A stretch of 64,000 bases of DNA from Triticum aestivum (GCF_018294505.1 NC_057809.1:422180233-422244232); one strand, 5' to 3'. Shown: positions 22,922 through 35,996, numbered from the stretch's first letter. The notes: generated by a model not told the origin, from the sequence alone. Translations and numbers: made by a program.

Positions 22922-25900
22922 TATAACGCCCTCGATGCGGCTATATCTCCCACGTGTCGAGGCACGACTTAGAGGCATAACCGCATTGAAAGCAATGTCG
23001 CAAGTGTAGGTAATCTTCACAACATCCCTTGTAATATAGATAATAAAAGGGGAGATAACATAGTTGGCTTACACTCGCCACGTCAATCAAATACATAAAT
23101 AGCATTTCAACATTCAAACACTCAAGGCCCGACTACGGCGCCTAAAATAAAAGATAACCCAACATGCGACACGGTCCCGATCACCCTGACTGGGCACCAC
23201 TACTGATCATCGGGAAAAGAAACAAAGTATCATTGAGAGTCCTCGTCGAACTCCCACTTGAGCTCGAGCGCGCCATCTGGAGCGGAATCATCAGGGCCTG
23301 CATCTGGTGTAATAGTAATCTGTGAGCCACAGGGACTCAGCAACCTCGCACCCTCGCGATCAAGACTATTTAAGCTTATAGGAAAGGCAAGGTAATATAT
23401 GTGGAGCTGCAGCAAGCGACTAGCATATATGGTGGCTAACCTGTTCGCAAGAGAGAGCGAGAAGAGAAGGCAAAGCGTGAACGAATAGCTAAAGAGGGCA
23501 AACCTGTGGCAAGCATTACTCCAACACCGTGTCCACTTCCCGGACTCCGCCGAGAAGAGGCCATCACGGTAACTCACACAGTTGATTCATTTTAATTAAG
23601 TTAAGGTTTAAGTTATCTACAACCGGACATTAACAAATTCCCATCTGCCCATAACCGCGGGCACGGCTTTCGAAAGTTCAATCCCTGCAGGGGGGGTCCC
23701 AACTTAGCCCATGACAAGCTCTCACGGTCAACGAAGGAATAGACCTCCTCCCGAGACGTTCCGATCAGACTCGGTATCTCGGTTCTTCAAGACACTTCGA
23801 CAGGTTAAAACAATTCCAGCAACACCGCCCGAATGTGCCGACAAATCCTGATAGGAGCTGCACATATCTCGTTCTCAGGGCACACTCAGATGAGACTAGC
23901 TACGAGTAAAACCAAACCTCAAGTTGCCCCGAGGTGGCCCCGCGGGCAGCTCAGTCGGACCAACACTCAGAGGAGCACTGGCCCAGGGGGGTTTAAAAAA
24001 AGATGACCCTCGGGCTCCGGAAACCCAAGGGAAAAGGCTAGGTGGCAAATGGTAAAACCAAGGTTGGGCATATGCTGGAGAAGCTTTATTCAAGGCAAAC
24101 TATCAAGGGGTTCCCATTATAACCCAACCGCGTAAGGAACGCAAAATCCGAGAACATAACACCGATATGACGGAAAACTAGGGCGGCAAGAGTGGAACAA
24201 AACACTAGGCGAGAGGCCGAGCCTTCCACCCTTTACCAAGTATATAGATGCATTAAGATAACATGGCAATATAATGATATCCCAACAAGTAAATAAGGTT
24301 CCAACAAGGAACGGCCTCCAATCTTCACCTGCAACTAGCAACGCTATAAGAGGGGCTGAGCAAAGCGGTAACATAGCCAATCAACGGTTTGCTAGGACAT
24401 GGTGGGTTAGAGGTTTGACATGGCAATTTGGGAGGCTTGAAAGCAAGTGGTAGGCATCGTAGCATGGCATAGCAAAAGAGCGAGCATCTAGCAAAGCGAA
24501 GATAGTAGTGATTTCAAGGGTATGATCATCTTGCCTGCACAGTTGTCAGAGTTGACTGGATCCTCGAAAGCAAACTCAACGGGCTCCTCGTTAGCGAACT
24601 CGTCTCCCGGCTCTACCTAAACAAGACAAACAAGCAACAAGGACACAATCAACCATGTGCAAGGCTCAAACAATGTGATGCAAGGATGGTATGCTATGCG
24701 GGATGCGATGCGGGATGCATATGCAAGATTTGACAAGAGATGCATGAACCTGGCCTCAACTTGGAAATCCAAGTGTGCCACTAGAAAGATGAGATGAAAT
24801 CGCTTGAAAACGATATAAAGAACGCCGGAATCGGAGTTACGGTTTGGAAATGGCAAGCAATTCAAATATGACCACGTTCTGCGATTTACAGCAAGTAGTC
24901 CACTAAATGCAATGAGAGGAACATGCTACAGCACCCTAACATGGCATCAAAATACATGGCAGGAACACATTCATGATGCTTAACAAAAGTCTACCACTGA
25001 GCTACGGCCAATTCATCCATTAACAGGTTCAAACAAGCATGGCAAAAATGCATTTGGTAAACAGATTTCAGAACGGGGAAATTAACACTTGTCTGGAATT
25101 TCAGATCAGATAGCACTCTTCGGAGCATCAAAACTATATGCTACAGGACCTGAACATGGCAAAGTAATGCATGGCATGGAGCTACTCAAAAAGCTTAACA
25201 AAAATCCCTTAGTGACCTTGAGCCAAAAGGGATCAGAAAATACAATTGCAAGCATGTGAACATGGCAAAAACATAATCAGTTCTCAGACTTAGTGAAAAC
25301 TGGAGCATGCTGAAACAGATATCAAGTATGCATGTTTACGAGCTCGATGCACTCACTACAGAGCATGTCATGATAATCTAAAAATACACCCATTAAGAAT
25401 ACACAAAATACAAGCTAGACATGGCAAGAACAATAACATATCATGCACGGATCAACTACAACATCATCGGCAAAATCGCTAACTAGTAGACAATCTGCCC
25501 AGATTCACAAAGTAGCAAAAGTAGAGCTCGATTGACTCAAGCTAGGGTGCTCCATAATTGCAAACAAAGACATGTATGGATAGAGCACTACAACATTAAC
25601 AAAACATCCTTATTGGTCATCCTCAAAAGAGGCACGGATCACTAGAAAACAACATGAACATATGGCCATATGAGATAAACAGGTCAAGGACTTAGTGGAA
25701 ATGCTAAGTCCCTGAAATCAGCATTACCAAGTGCCTCACTTTGCAAGCTCGTGCTAGTCACCACACACATCACAAAAATATATGGGTTGCACCTTTGGAA
25801 AGATGGCAAAACCCTTAACAAAACACATGTAGAGCTCATGGGCATATCATGCACACAATAATCATGGAAAAAATGACAAATATCTAAATGGAGCAGCAGA

Positions 25901-27138
25901 TCTGACAATTATCTCAAGTAGCACTCTTCTAACAGCATTTCTGGCATCAAGATGAACTCAAATGAAAATGATGCAATGAGATGAAATGATTTACTCTCTG
26001 AGGCAAACATTTTGATATGCTATATGCCCAAAACGGAGTTACGGATGCAAAGTTACGGCACGATGAACATGGGCACATGAACTAGGGTTTCGGGAGAAAG
26101 TCAACCGTCAGGATCCAGATCCAGATCTGGCGCGTTGCACGAGGTTGGCCGGAGTTCGCTCGGGCTAGCCGAAATGGAAGAAGAAGACCGGGGCGAGGCG
26201 AGGCCGGAGCCGGCGGTGGCGATGGCGGCGCCGAGAGGCGGCGGACGGCGGTGAGGCGGCGAGTGGCGGGGCGGCGGCTTGCGGCGCCGGTCGGCGAGGT
26301 CGCCGGAGCTGAGGGCGCGGCTGCCGGAGTCGCGGCACGGTGGGGAGAGGCGGCGCGCCAACGGCGGCGAGGGCGGCGCTGGGAGGCGGCAGACGGCGAA
26401 GCGTGCGATAGGCGGCGGCGGGCGCGCGGGCCCTCAAGGGCCGGCTGCGGGCCGGGCGGGCCGCGGCGGTGGGAGGAGGCGCCCGGTGACGTGGCGCCGT
26501 CTGATTGGCACGGGCGGCGGCGGCGATTTCGTCCGGCGGCGGCGGGGCGATTTTAGGGTTTGGACGGGGGAGAGATCCGGATTTTCGAGGAGGGGTCTAT
26601 TTATAGGCATAGGAGGAGCTAGGAGAGTCCAAATGAGGTGCGGTTTTCGGCCACGCGATCGTGATCGAACGCTCTAGATGATGGAGAGGGTTTTGGTAGG
26701 TTTTGGGCCAACTTGGAGGGGTGTTGGGCTGCACACACACGAGGCCTTTTTCGGTCCCTCGGTTAACCGTTGGAGTATCAAACGAAGTCCAAATGGTACA
26801 AAACTTGACAGATGGTCTACCGGTAGTAAACCAAGGCCGCTTGGCAAGTCTCGGTCCAATCCGGAAATGTTTAATCCCCACACACGAAAGAAAGATAGAA
26901 ATGACCACCGGAGGAGAACGAAGCGCCGGAATGCAAAACGGACAACGGGGAAAATGCTCGAATGCATGAGATGAACACGTATGCAAATGTAATGCACATG
27001 ATGACATGATAAGAGATGCATGACAATGACAACAACACACGGAGACAAAAACCCGAACCCGAGAAAATAAAATAACTTAACGCCGGAAACGGCAAGAGGT
27101 TGAATACATAATGGGTAAATCATATCCGGGGTGTTACA
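22922..27138 (-). repeat. 5' LTR (element orientation) of the inner gypsy element
   Basis: 4217 bp, nearly identical along its length to 13315-17544, including the GC-rich block at about 26160-26560. The inner edge reads TATAACGCCC instead of TGTAACGCCC. Confidence 0.95.
26597..26605 (-). promoter_or_regulatory. TATA box of the inner gypsy 5' LTR
   Basis: TATAAATAG on the minus strand, within CCTATAAATAGACCCC. It lies about 535 bp inside the LTR, so U3 is short and the transcript would start near 26570 and include about 3.6 kb of R/U5, beginning with a GC-rich leader. Confidence 0.7.
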
Positions 27139-27629
27139 GCTATGTAGAAGCATTGGAGATTCAATCTACTTTGATGGATAAGATCAGAGAAGCTCAGAAG
27201 ACAGACAAGGAGATAGCCGAGATAAAGGAAAGGATGAGCAAAGGAAAGGCTAAAGGATTTCGTGAGGATGAGCACGATACCTTATGGTTTGAGGACCGCG
27301 TATATGTGCCAAAGGACCGCGTTCATGACGTGTTCCACGTTTCTCAGTTGAAAAAGTGCCACACAGAGATGGCTGATATCCCTCTGAGAGATACAGTGCC
27401 GCTGGAAGCGATTCAGTTGGATAGCGATTTGACCTACGAGGAGAAGCCAGTCAAGATTCTCGAGTTTGCCAGCCGAGTTACACGCAGCAAAGTTATCAAG
27501 TTTTGCAAAGTTCAGTGGAGCCACCATACCGAGGATGAAGCCACCTGGGAAGGAGAGGAAGACCTACGGAAGGATTACCCTCACCTATTTTCTAGCCAAC
27601 CCGAATCTCGAGGGCGAGATTCATCTTAA
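27139..27629 (+). pseudogene. Outer gypsy: end of RNase H linker joined to integrase tail
   Basis: Resumes the outer pol after the inner insertion (YVEALEIQSTLMDKI...). The frame runs through the pre-integrase segment FEDRVYVPKD and jumps straight to RVHDVFHVSQLKKC, the integrase C-terminal/chromodomain-like tail ending in a TGA... region before the LTR (final residues SRGRDSS, stop at 27627-27629). The whole zinc module and DDE core are absent. GGACCGCGT occurs on both sides of the join (about 27292 and 27316), so the deletion probably arose by slippage between these short repeats. Confidence 0.88.
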
Positions 27630-27641
27630 GGGCGGTAGGTT

Positions 27642-30249
27642 TGTAACATCCCAAATTTTCAATTTGGAATGTTATACATTAGATCATCATTGCATATCAT
27701 ATTTTATTGCATTTTGGCTTGATCCTAGAAATTCTACGCAACTCAAGGACCCACGAAAAGAGTTGGGGATTTTGTTATTTTTCATATTTGAGTTTTCTCA
27801 AATTTTTGAAAACAGGATCGTTTGATTTTAATTATTTTCTCTACGAATATTTCTTCTATAAAAATAGATGAGAGGAGATAATATGACTTCTCCAAAATAA
27901 ATTAAATATTGGAGGAAAAATACTAAATTTAATATTGGATTTTTATTCGGATTTTATTTCTTTTTTTATTGAATTAGGAAAAATACGCTTTTTTCAAAAT
28001 TGCATTATAGGCCCAAATAAATGTTCACCTTGTCCGGCATATTTTTAGAGGACGGGGAAAATTTATTTCCGAATTTTTGGAGTCCGTTTCGTATTTCTTT
28101 TCTTTCTTTTTCTGCACGTCGGAATATTTAAAAAAAAGGAAACCGACTCCGGGCCGTACCCAACCGGGACATCGCCCGGGGGGGCTTTATAAGCCGGGGC
28201 CACCTGACCCCGCAGCCCACCGCCGCCCGCAGCCCACCCGCGCCTCCAAACCCTAGCCGTCGCCGCCCTAGCGTGCCGCTGCCGCCCCCCGCCGTCGCCG
28301 GAGCCGCCGCCCGCCGTCACCGGATCTCGTCACCGTTGACCGCCGTTGACCGGTCGGTTTTCTTAGGAAAACCCTGGTTTTTCTATTTTCTTCAGTTTAT
28401 TTTCGTTAGATCGGTTTATCCGTCGGTTTATTTGTTTTGCGGACGTTCGTCCGTTCGTTCATTTTAACGAACACCGTTCACCCGTTAGTCACAAACAGCG
28501 AACGTTCGTTCGTTAGACTGTTCGTCATTTTTTTTTTTTCTCGGCTTTTTCACGATTATTTCCGATCGTGATTTCTGATCCGATTTTCGTTTTAGTTTAT
28601 CTTTTCGCTCGTTTATCGGAATCGGGCGATTCAAGCGCCTAGAGTTTCATCTCGTAGCCCTCTTTATGTTTAATCAACTTAAACAAGTTTTTGCTACTGT
28701 AAAATTTGACTTTACTCCAGATTAGTAATCGAAGCTTATTTCTTTCGTAGTTTGAGTTTCGTTGCTTCATTTGAATTGATTCTTTTTGCAAACTGGAGTT
28801 CTTAAGTTGAACTTTCTGGTTAGATCTTCTTATTTGAGTTTTACCCGTGCATCTTTGCTTGATTGCTTATTGTATGCTTGTTTGTTTGCGATAGAGTACC
28901 CGGAGTGCGAAGCGTGCTACTACGAGTCTCTAGGTTTCACGGATCATCAGCAAGGCAAGTAACACTTTGATCATACCTCTTTACTACCCAGTTTTATTGC
29001 ATTAGATCAATCCTCAAACAATTGCATGGTTAGGATCTGATTAAATTATGGTTTTTGGGAAGTAGATGAGGTAGTACCTATTCACCTGTTATTATCAAAC
29101 CTTTGGGAGTTACTTCTACGTTGCTTATATTGCTATGCTATGCTTGTAGACGTGGTTTGGGTTTGAGTGTATTCATGACAGATGTGAGTATTGCTAATTA
29201 ATGGTTAACTTAAGGTGGCAACTTTAATACACATCTGGGTGGATTGAGGCACCTGGGGAACCCAGTGTTGCCTGTATTTTTGGAAATCCCGAGGTACCGT
29301 GTGATTCTCCTATGGACTGCCACCCAGGCTCAAAGGGATCATAAGATTATTCATGCTAGAAACTTCCGTGTGCAGCCACATGCCATTATGGGCTCTGGCA
29401 TAGTTAAGTATGTTGTGGGAAACCTTTTCATGATGGGCTAACAGATGTAGGGGATTGTAGGTGTACATGCCTATCTATCAGTTAAGGGGACCTCTTCGGA
29501 AAGACTGTGTCTCGCTCATCCGTTTCTCAAACATTATTTAGTGTGAGAAATCCAACGGATGTGATCGAATCTTAAGGTGAAAAGTGCACAAACCTCTGCA
29601 GAGTGTACGAACTAATCATGGTTAGCCATCTCCCCGGTTATGGGCGTCTTGAGTGTCTAGTTCTTAGATTATCATGTTGATCTCATCACTTTAAATTAAT
29701 TTTGTTGGGTTATTAATTACCTTTTAATTGGGATTGAGACGGGGTTTACCATTCTCAATGTTTTCAACCAACTTTGTAGTTAAATAAAATGTATTTCTTT
29801 GCAGTAGGGAAAAATTGGCTTTCCGCAAAACATATTAACCATACAACCTCCACCAGCCATATATGCATGTAGTGATAGCTTTATTCTATTCATTACTCTT
29901 TTGTGTGCCTTGCTAGCATATTCCATGTGCTGACCCGTTTTCGGGCTGCAACGTATCATGTTACAGACTTTTCAGACGATGAGTAAGGAGCCATATGTCG
30001 TTGTCTTTCACTCAGTGATGCCGTTGGAGTTGATGGACTCACTTTATCTTCCAAGCCTTTCGCTGTTACCATATTAGATGGCCTTAAGCCATATTTATTG
30101 TGATAAGTTCTCTCTTGAGACATTCGATGTAATAAGTGTGTGATTGCTACTCTGTTATAAATCTTTCAAGTACTGTGCGTGTCAGTATTACTGATCCAGG
30201 GATGACACTGATGCACAGAGATCAGACTGTTTGAGGTCTGGTCGCTACA
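27642..30249 (+). repeat. 3' LTR of the outer gypsy element
   Basis: 2608 bp, starting TGTAACATCCCAAATTTTC after a purine-rich GGGCGGTAGG tract and ending GGTCGCTACA. A TATA-like CTTTATAAG lies at about 28185-28193, followed by a GC-rich leader with CCCTAGCC, as in a promoter. The following 5 bases, CTTAT, would be its target duplication; the matching copy is outside the window. Confidence 0.88.
28185..28193 (+). promoter_or_regulatory. TATA box in the outer gypsy LTR
   Basis: CTTTATAAG followed 20-80 bp later by a C/G-rich leader. It lies about 545 bp into the LTR, the same arrangement as in the inner element although the two LTRs are otherwise unlike. Confidence 0.55.
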
Positions 30250-30490
30250 CTTATGGATTCTCCGCTTCAAACATCTTCCATGCCAATGAATTCTCTAAAA
30301 ATACAGTTGATTGTTTTGGGAAGCTGAGTTAAAGTGCTATGTGTGGTCTGCTTGAGTGTTCCCCAATATATATATAGTATAATGAAAACAAACTGGTAGT
30401 GGTTATGGAACTATGTTGGTTACTTTAAATCTTACTACTGGACTCACTGTACACATCACTAGCATTTTTTTGTCTTGAAACAGTGTCATT
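30250..30490. other. Unassigned flank
   Basis: AT-rich sequence with a short (AT)n run near 30368. No coding or repeat structure recognised. It is the genomic side of the outer gypsy insertion. Confidence 0.5.
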
Positions 30491-30496
30491 GTTTTT

Positions 30497-31730
30497 GTTT
30501 TTTGAAAAGGAGGATGTACCCCCGACCTCTGCATCTGGACGATGCAATGCAGCCATATTATTAGTTATTCACAAAGACCATACAAGGTGATACATCAATA
30601 AGCCTGAAGCCATCAACTTGGCAACATTGTTTCTACTCCTATCCCCTTGATGAAGATGTGCCGAATGTCCGAGCCTAACACCAAACAGACATCGCACCAA
30701 AACCTAACATCTAAAGTCGGGTTTCCCATCCAAGCCACTACCTGGAATGAGTCCCACACCGGTCTGGCACACTCCCAGTGAGCACTGCACGCTGCAAGGG
30801 CCGTCACCTCCATCTTCCATCGGTCCATCCTTAGAGCAGAACTGATGCACCGATCTTGCCAGGCCTCTCTGCCATCAATGCCACCATGAAGCCTGACAGA
30901 TTCCTCCTCCTACGCGAGTCCATCTCCGCGCATCAGACATCGAGTCTCCACAGCGCCACACCACCGAGATCCGCCATCATCAATGTGTAAGATGAAGCAC
31001 CGCTCCACCAAAGACGCCATCCTCCGGTCCCTCGAGTCCGTGTGCACCTCCAAGAATGACGCCCCAAGGGGAAAATGACACCAGAGAGCCACCGTCATCC
31101 GATCTACTGATCTAGGGTTTACCCCGGAGGTAGCAGAGAGTGGTGTTGAACTTTTCCACGGCTATGCCTTCAGGAAGGGAACGACGCAGACATCGTTGCC
31201 ATCGCCGGCCTTGGCAATAGCCAATAGTAGGTTTTCACCCAGATCTGTTCGAAGACCTCCATCTCTCGTGTACGGGGCGGCGCCATCCCTGCCGGGATCT
31301 GGATGATCCAGGCCGCCGCTGCCAGATCATAGCAAGGAGAAGTCCCGCCACCTAGACCCGCCGGCCGAGCAGGGGAGGCCGAGACCGCGCCCGCAGGACC
31401 AGATCCGCGATGGATCCGTGCCCGCGCCGCCGCCCCGGAGCCAACCCCATGCGCAGCCGCCACGGCCTGGCCGCCCGCTCATGCCGCCGTCTGGCCGCCG
31501 CGCCGCCCGACGCGCCCTCGCCGCATCAGCTCCAAGACTCCACCGCGCCGCCACATCTCGCGCTACAGCCGCACGTCTGGAGAAGAAGGGCCCCGCTGCC
31601 GACGACGCGCACCGGGCTTCGCCCGGCGGCGCCTTCTAGCGGCGACGAGGGGAGGGTATGGTGTAGGAGGCGGGCGCGGGGTGGAGGCTAGGGTTCCCCC
31701 GCTGCCGCCCGCGAGAGCGACCCGAGGCTA
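30497..31730 (-). mobile_element. LINE-type retroposon, internally deleted, minus strand
   Basis: Read on the minus strand, the 3' end is typical of grass LINEs: GCATCGTCCAGATGCAGAGG, a GGGGGTACATCCTCC phrase, then TTTTCAAAAAACAAAAAC as a decayed poly(A). The 5' part (about 31100-31730) is GC-rich leader with AACCCTAG. No RT or endonuclease frame is present, so most of the body is deleted or it is a non-autonomous derivative. The target duplication is not clear. Confidence 0.7.
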
Positions 31731-32857
31731 TAGCTTCTATTTGTTTAATAGGAAGCATCCCTTTTTTGCAAGCTGACCAGTACCAAATAATGCTAATTGG
31801 ACTTGATTTATTTGTTTACGTCAAATGTTTGACAAGTTATTCTCAACATCCAAAATTATCCTCTCATGTTCTTGATGTTTCCAATTCTATCTAGGAAGCA
31901 TTCTTCCCAAATTAGGTAGATAGTTCTCTGTTTCCTCGTGGTAATGATATATTTCCCCAGTTAATAATATTTTTGTATGATGAAAGTTCAAGTATGCAAG
32001 AATAAAACTGCAGAGTAGGTGCCTGTCTGCAGAATCATCATAGTTCGCCCCTTATCTCAAATTCTCTTTATCACCTCTTTCTTTTTGCCTTGCGTCCATT
32101 GCGGATGCGTTCCTATGCCCTTTCCTCTCTCCATCTTCTAATCTCTTGTGAATTTTCAGGCCGGCGCCCGAGCCCAGCCTGACTACCTGGCGGCTGCTCT
32201 CCATGCCTACCGTCCCTCTCTTCCTCCGACGCCAACAACAGCGCTGGGTCTTTGCCCTCCTGATGAACAACGACGAGGCAACTCAAGCGGTCAGGTGATC
32301 CCTTTTATTTTCTCTTCTGGTCGCACTCCCAATTTGGCTCACCTCCACCCGTCCCTAAATTCTCTTCTGGCTCTCTTAGCTTGTGTGGTGTAGGTCGTGC
32401 TGCTCATGATTATCCCACTGTGCACTGACTGGCAAAATGAGGCATTATATACGCAATCACCGTAGCTTAGCCGTGCCATTTTCGTTTTTACAGATTTGGG
32501 TTATGCGTGTGTAATAATGAGGTAACTCATGCTATTACTGAATATACACAGAAGAACACAATGTTCGGTTCTTTTCTTCAAACACATTAATGTACTCACG
32601 ACATGAAGATAAATAAGGAGGTCCCGTGCTACTGAAGACCCGCAACACTTGCACCGTGGAAGAGGACGGACATAAGATGGGTAGAAGTACAGCATAGCCA
32701 GGCTTCCTCTGTTGGCACTGGTGTGATAGTTCATGCGGATGTGCTCAAGTACTGGAATGAGGCGGTGGCCATGACCAAGACAATCTGCAAGTGACGATGG
32801 AGTTTTGCAAGAAGTCAGGCTTGAAAGGAAGCTGCAGGTAGGGAAGACTGTCATCTC
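31731..32857. other. Low-copy-looking DNA with one candidate exon
   Basis: Mostly AT-rich. A segment at about 32160-32295 is C/G-rich, follows a TTTTCAG acceptor and ends at GGTCAG|GTGATC, which looks like a 5' UTR or first exon on the + strand, but no family can be read from it. The short-LTR copia element inserted at its right edge (ATCTC, 32853-32857). Confidence 0.4.
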
Positions 32858-32978
32858 TGTTAGATGTGTAGTCTCTTTTTGGTATATCTCATTGTATAAG
32901 GGTTTTCTGCTCTTTACCACACATGTATATGTAATGGCTATTGGCCCTCAGTAAAATTCAGTTGCTGTCTATCTAACA
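32858..32978 (+). repeat. 5' LTR of the short-LTR copia element
   Basis: 121 bp, TG...CA. It contains TTTACCACACATGTATATGT and GGCCCTCAGTAAA. It pairs with 45938-46062 with several substitutions and small indels. Confidence 0.95.
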
Positions 32979-33560
32979 TGGTATCAGATGCTAGGTTAGC
33001 CTCCCTCCCGCACGATGCAACTCCGTGCGCGCTCCACCCTAGTCGCCGCCGCTGCTAGCCTCCGTCCCTAGACTCCAGCCGTCCTCTGCTTCGCCTTGGT
33101 CTCGTCAGGACCGCCGTCCTGCTGCCCGCTTCCTTTTGAGCCGGCGCGCTTGAGCTGGTTCGGCTGTTGTCCTTGGCTGCCTCGTCCCCGGGCTCCCTCG
33201 TCCCTGGGCTACCTCGTCCCCGCCGCTCGGTCGGACGCCGCCTCCCCAGCCTCGTCGGGCCGCCGCCGCTGCCGCCTCATCCGGCCGCCGCCGCTGCTGG
33301 GTCAGCCGCCGCCGCCCAGTCCGCTGCCGCCCCCGCCCGGCTCCGCTGCCGCTCGGTCCGCTTCAACCGCCGCCCAGTCCGGCTACGGCTCCTGCTAGGT
33401 GCGGCCCGGCCCCGGCCCTCCTTTGACTCCCTGCGCGCACTGCCTCCCTGGCTGCGGGAGGGATTCTCTCGATCTCGTTCGCTGTCTGGTTCGAGAGGTT
33501 CCCTCGATCCAGATCGAGCTGATGATTCGTTGACCAAGAAAAGAAGGAGAAGACTTTCCC

Positions 33561-34416
33561 ATGTCGTTTTCGGGCTATGTCGTTGTCCCGCGGTGCTCGG
33601 TGATCTTCGATGGCACCAACTATGCTGAGTTTGTGGACTTCATGCGCATTCATATGTGTGGCATTTTTCTGTGGGTGTTCTTTCTGGTGAAGTCCCCTGT
33701 CCGCCATGCCCTGTTGCGCCAGTGGCTCCAATCCCACCGGTGCCGCCGGTACTTGTTGCTGATGCTTCTCAGGCTGACCGGGATGCAGCCAAGGCTCTTG
33801 ATGATGCTGCCGTCGATGCTTATGACCAGTAGGTATCAGCTTATTCAGATGCTCTTACTGTGTACCGCGATGATCTGTCTGCTTACACTCAGTGGTGCAA
33901 TGATGATGCTCGTGCGGCTGATGTTCTCACTGCGAGCGTCCTCCCTCAGTTTGCTTCGGAGTTCATGGGACTTGGCACAGTTGCAGCGATGTGGTCTTAT
34001 CTCTGTTAGCGCTATCAGCCCTCTGGTGATGCTCTCTACCTATTTGTGGTGCGTCAGGAGCACGCACTCCAGCAAGGTGATTCTTCTGTTGATGAGTTCT
34101 ATTCACAGTGCTCTGCCATCTGGCGCCAGCTTGACTCTCTTCGGACAGTTGTTTGTGGAACCTATCATTGCTGTCAGACTACTCGGTCTGATCTGGAGTT
34201 TCAGCGGGTCCATGAGTTCTTATCTCATCTCCGGTCTGAGTTTGAGCCCCGACGTGCTCACCTGCTTGCTCGTGGTCATGTTCCTATCTCAGAGGTGCTT
34301 GCCGAGCTTCGTGCTGAGAAGACCCGCCTTCATTATGCTGGGTTGCTGTTCGTTCCGTCTGTGTTGGCTGCTCGGGCTCCTGTGTCGTCTGCTGGGCTCA
34401 CTGCTCCACCGCTCCT
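33561..34416 (+). pseudogene. Copia gag, N-terminal part
   Basis: Start at ATG 33561 (MSFSGYVVVPRC) with FDGTNYAEFVDFMR, the N-terminal signature of copia gag. After a frameshift near 33670 and in-frame stops near 33830 and 34007, the gag core continues in another frame (YRDDLSAYTQW, FLSHLRSEFEPRR, EVLAELRAEKTRLHY). At 34416 it is cut by the Athila-like insertion (duplication CTCCT) and resumes at 42675. Confidence 0.88.
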
Positions 34417-35996
34417 TGATACGTCTCCAACGTATCTATAATTTTTGATTGCTCCATGCTATATTATCTACTGTTTTGGACCATATTGGGCTTTATTTTC
34501 CACTTTTATATTATTTTTGGGACTAACCTATTAACCGGAGGCCCAGCCCAGAATTGTTGATTTTTGCCTATTTCAGTGTTTCGAAGAAACAGAATATCAA
34601 ACGGAGTCCAAACGGAATGAAACCTTCGGGAACGTGATTTTCTCACCGAACATGATCTAGGAGACTTGGACCCCACGTCAAGAAAGAAGGGAGGCGGCCA
34701 CGAGGGTGGAGGGCGCCCCTCCCCAGGGCACGCCCCCTGCCTCGTGGGCCCCCCTTTGCTCCACCGACGTACTCCTTCCTTCTATATATACCTACGTACC
34801 CCCAAACGATCAGATATGGAGCCAAAAACCTAATTCCACCGCCGCAACTTTCTGTATCCACGAGATCCCATCTTGGGGCCTGTTACGGAGCTCCACCGGA
34901 AGGGGAATCCACCACGGAGGGCTTCTACATCATCACCATGGCCCCTCCGATGAAGTGTGAGTAGTTTACCTCAAACCTTCGGGTCCATAGTTAGTAGCTA
35001 GATGGCTTCTTCTCTCTTTTTGGATCTCAATACAATGTTCTCCCCCTCTCTCGTGGAGATCTATTCGATGTAATATTCTTTTTGCGGTGTGTTTGTTGAG
35101 ACCGATGAATTGTGGGTTTATAATCAAGTCTATCTATGAACAATATTTGAATCTTCTCTGAATTCTTTTATGTATGATTGGTTATCTTTGCAAGTCTCTT
35201 CAAATTATCAGTTTGGTTTGGCCTACTAGATTGGTTTTTCTCGCAATGGGAGAAGTGCTTAGCTTTGGGTTCAATCTTGCGGTGCCCTTTCCCAGTGACA
35301 GTAGGGGCAACAAGGCACGTATTGTATTGTTGCCATCGAGGATAACAAGATGGGGTTTTTATCATATTGCATGAATTTATCCCTCTACATCATGTCATCT
35401 TGCTTAAGGTGTTACTCTGTTTTCTTGAACTTAATACTCTAGATGCATGCTGGATAGCGGTCGATGAGTGGAGTAATAGTAGTAGATGCAGACAGGAGTC
35501 GGTCTACTTGTCTCGGACGTGATGCCTATATACATGATCATACCTAGATATTCTCATAACTATGCTCAATTCTGTCAATTGCTCAATAGTAATTTGTTCA
35601 CCCACCGTAAAATACTTATGCTTTTGAGAGCAGCCACTAGTGAAATCTATGGCCCCGGGTCTATCTTTATCATATCAATCTCCCAACACTTTACTATTGC
35701 TTTGCTATTTACTTTGCCTTTTATTTTACTTTGCATCTTTATACCAAGAATACCAAAAATATTATCTATCATCTCTATCAGATCTCACTCTCGTAAGTGA
35801 CCGTGAAGGGATTGACAACCCCTAATCGCGTTGGTTGCATGGAGCTATTTGTTTTGTGTAGGTACGAGGGACTTGCGTGTAGCCTCCTACTGGATTGATA
35901 CCTTGGTTCTCAAAAACTGAGGGAAATACTTACTCTACTGTGCTGCATCACCCTTTCCTCTTCAAGGAAATCCAACGCAGTGCTCAAGAGGTAGCA
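34417..35996 (+). repeat. 5' LTR of the Athila-like element
   Basis: 1580 bp. A TATA box (CTATATATACC) at about 34782-34792 is followed by a leader. It differs from the 3' LTR by a few percent, including C-to-T changes and small indels near 34720. Confidence 0.95.

Larger units (their letters stand above)
13315..27138 (-). mobile_element. Inner Ty3/gypsy retrotransposon, complete, minus strand
   Basis: A 13,824-bp element flanked by GCTAT (13310-13314 and 27139-27143). LTRs are 13315-17544 (4230 bp) and 22922-27138 (4217 bp). All coding lies on the minus strand in the order gag, protease, RT, RNase H, integrase, so 22922-27138 is its 5' LTR. The element end is TG...CA, except that the inner edge at 22922 reads TA for TG. 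The primer-binding site starts just inside at about 22919 on the minus strand (TTGGTAATTAGAGC, close to initiator-Met), and a purine tract (GTGGTGGAGTG) precedes the 3' LTR at 17545-17556. The two LTRs differ by roughly 2 % by eye, in line with an insertion within about the last million years. Stops in gag and pol make it non-autonomous now. Confidence 0.96.
9506..30249 (+). mobile_element. Outer Ty3/gypsy retrotransposon, decayed and 5'-incomplete
   Basis: It reads, on the + strand: an extra upstream ORF, gag with zinc knuckle, protease, reverse transcriptase, RNase H, a remnant of integrase, then a purine-rich tract and the 3' LTR (27642-30249). The 5' LTR and leader are cut off by the CACTA end at 9505. 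The opposite-strand gypsy element at 13315-27138 splits it between GCTAT duplications (13310-13314 and 27139-27143). The many stops, frameshifts and lost catalytic residues show it cannot move by itself and is the oldest LTR element here. Confidence 0.9.
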
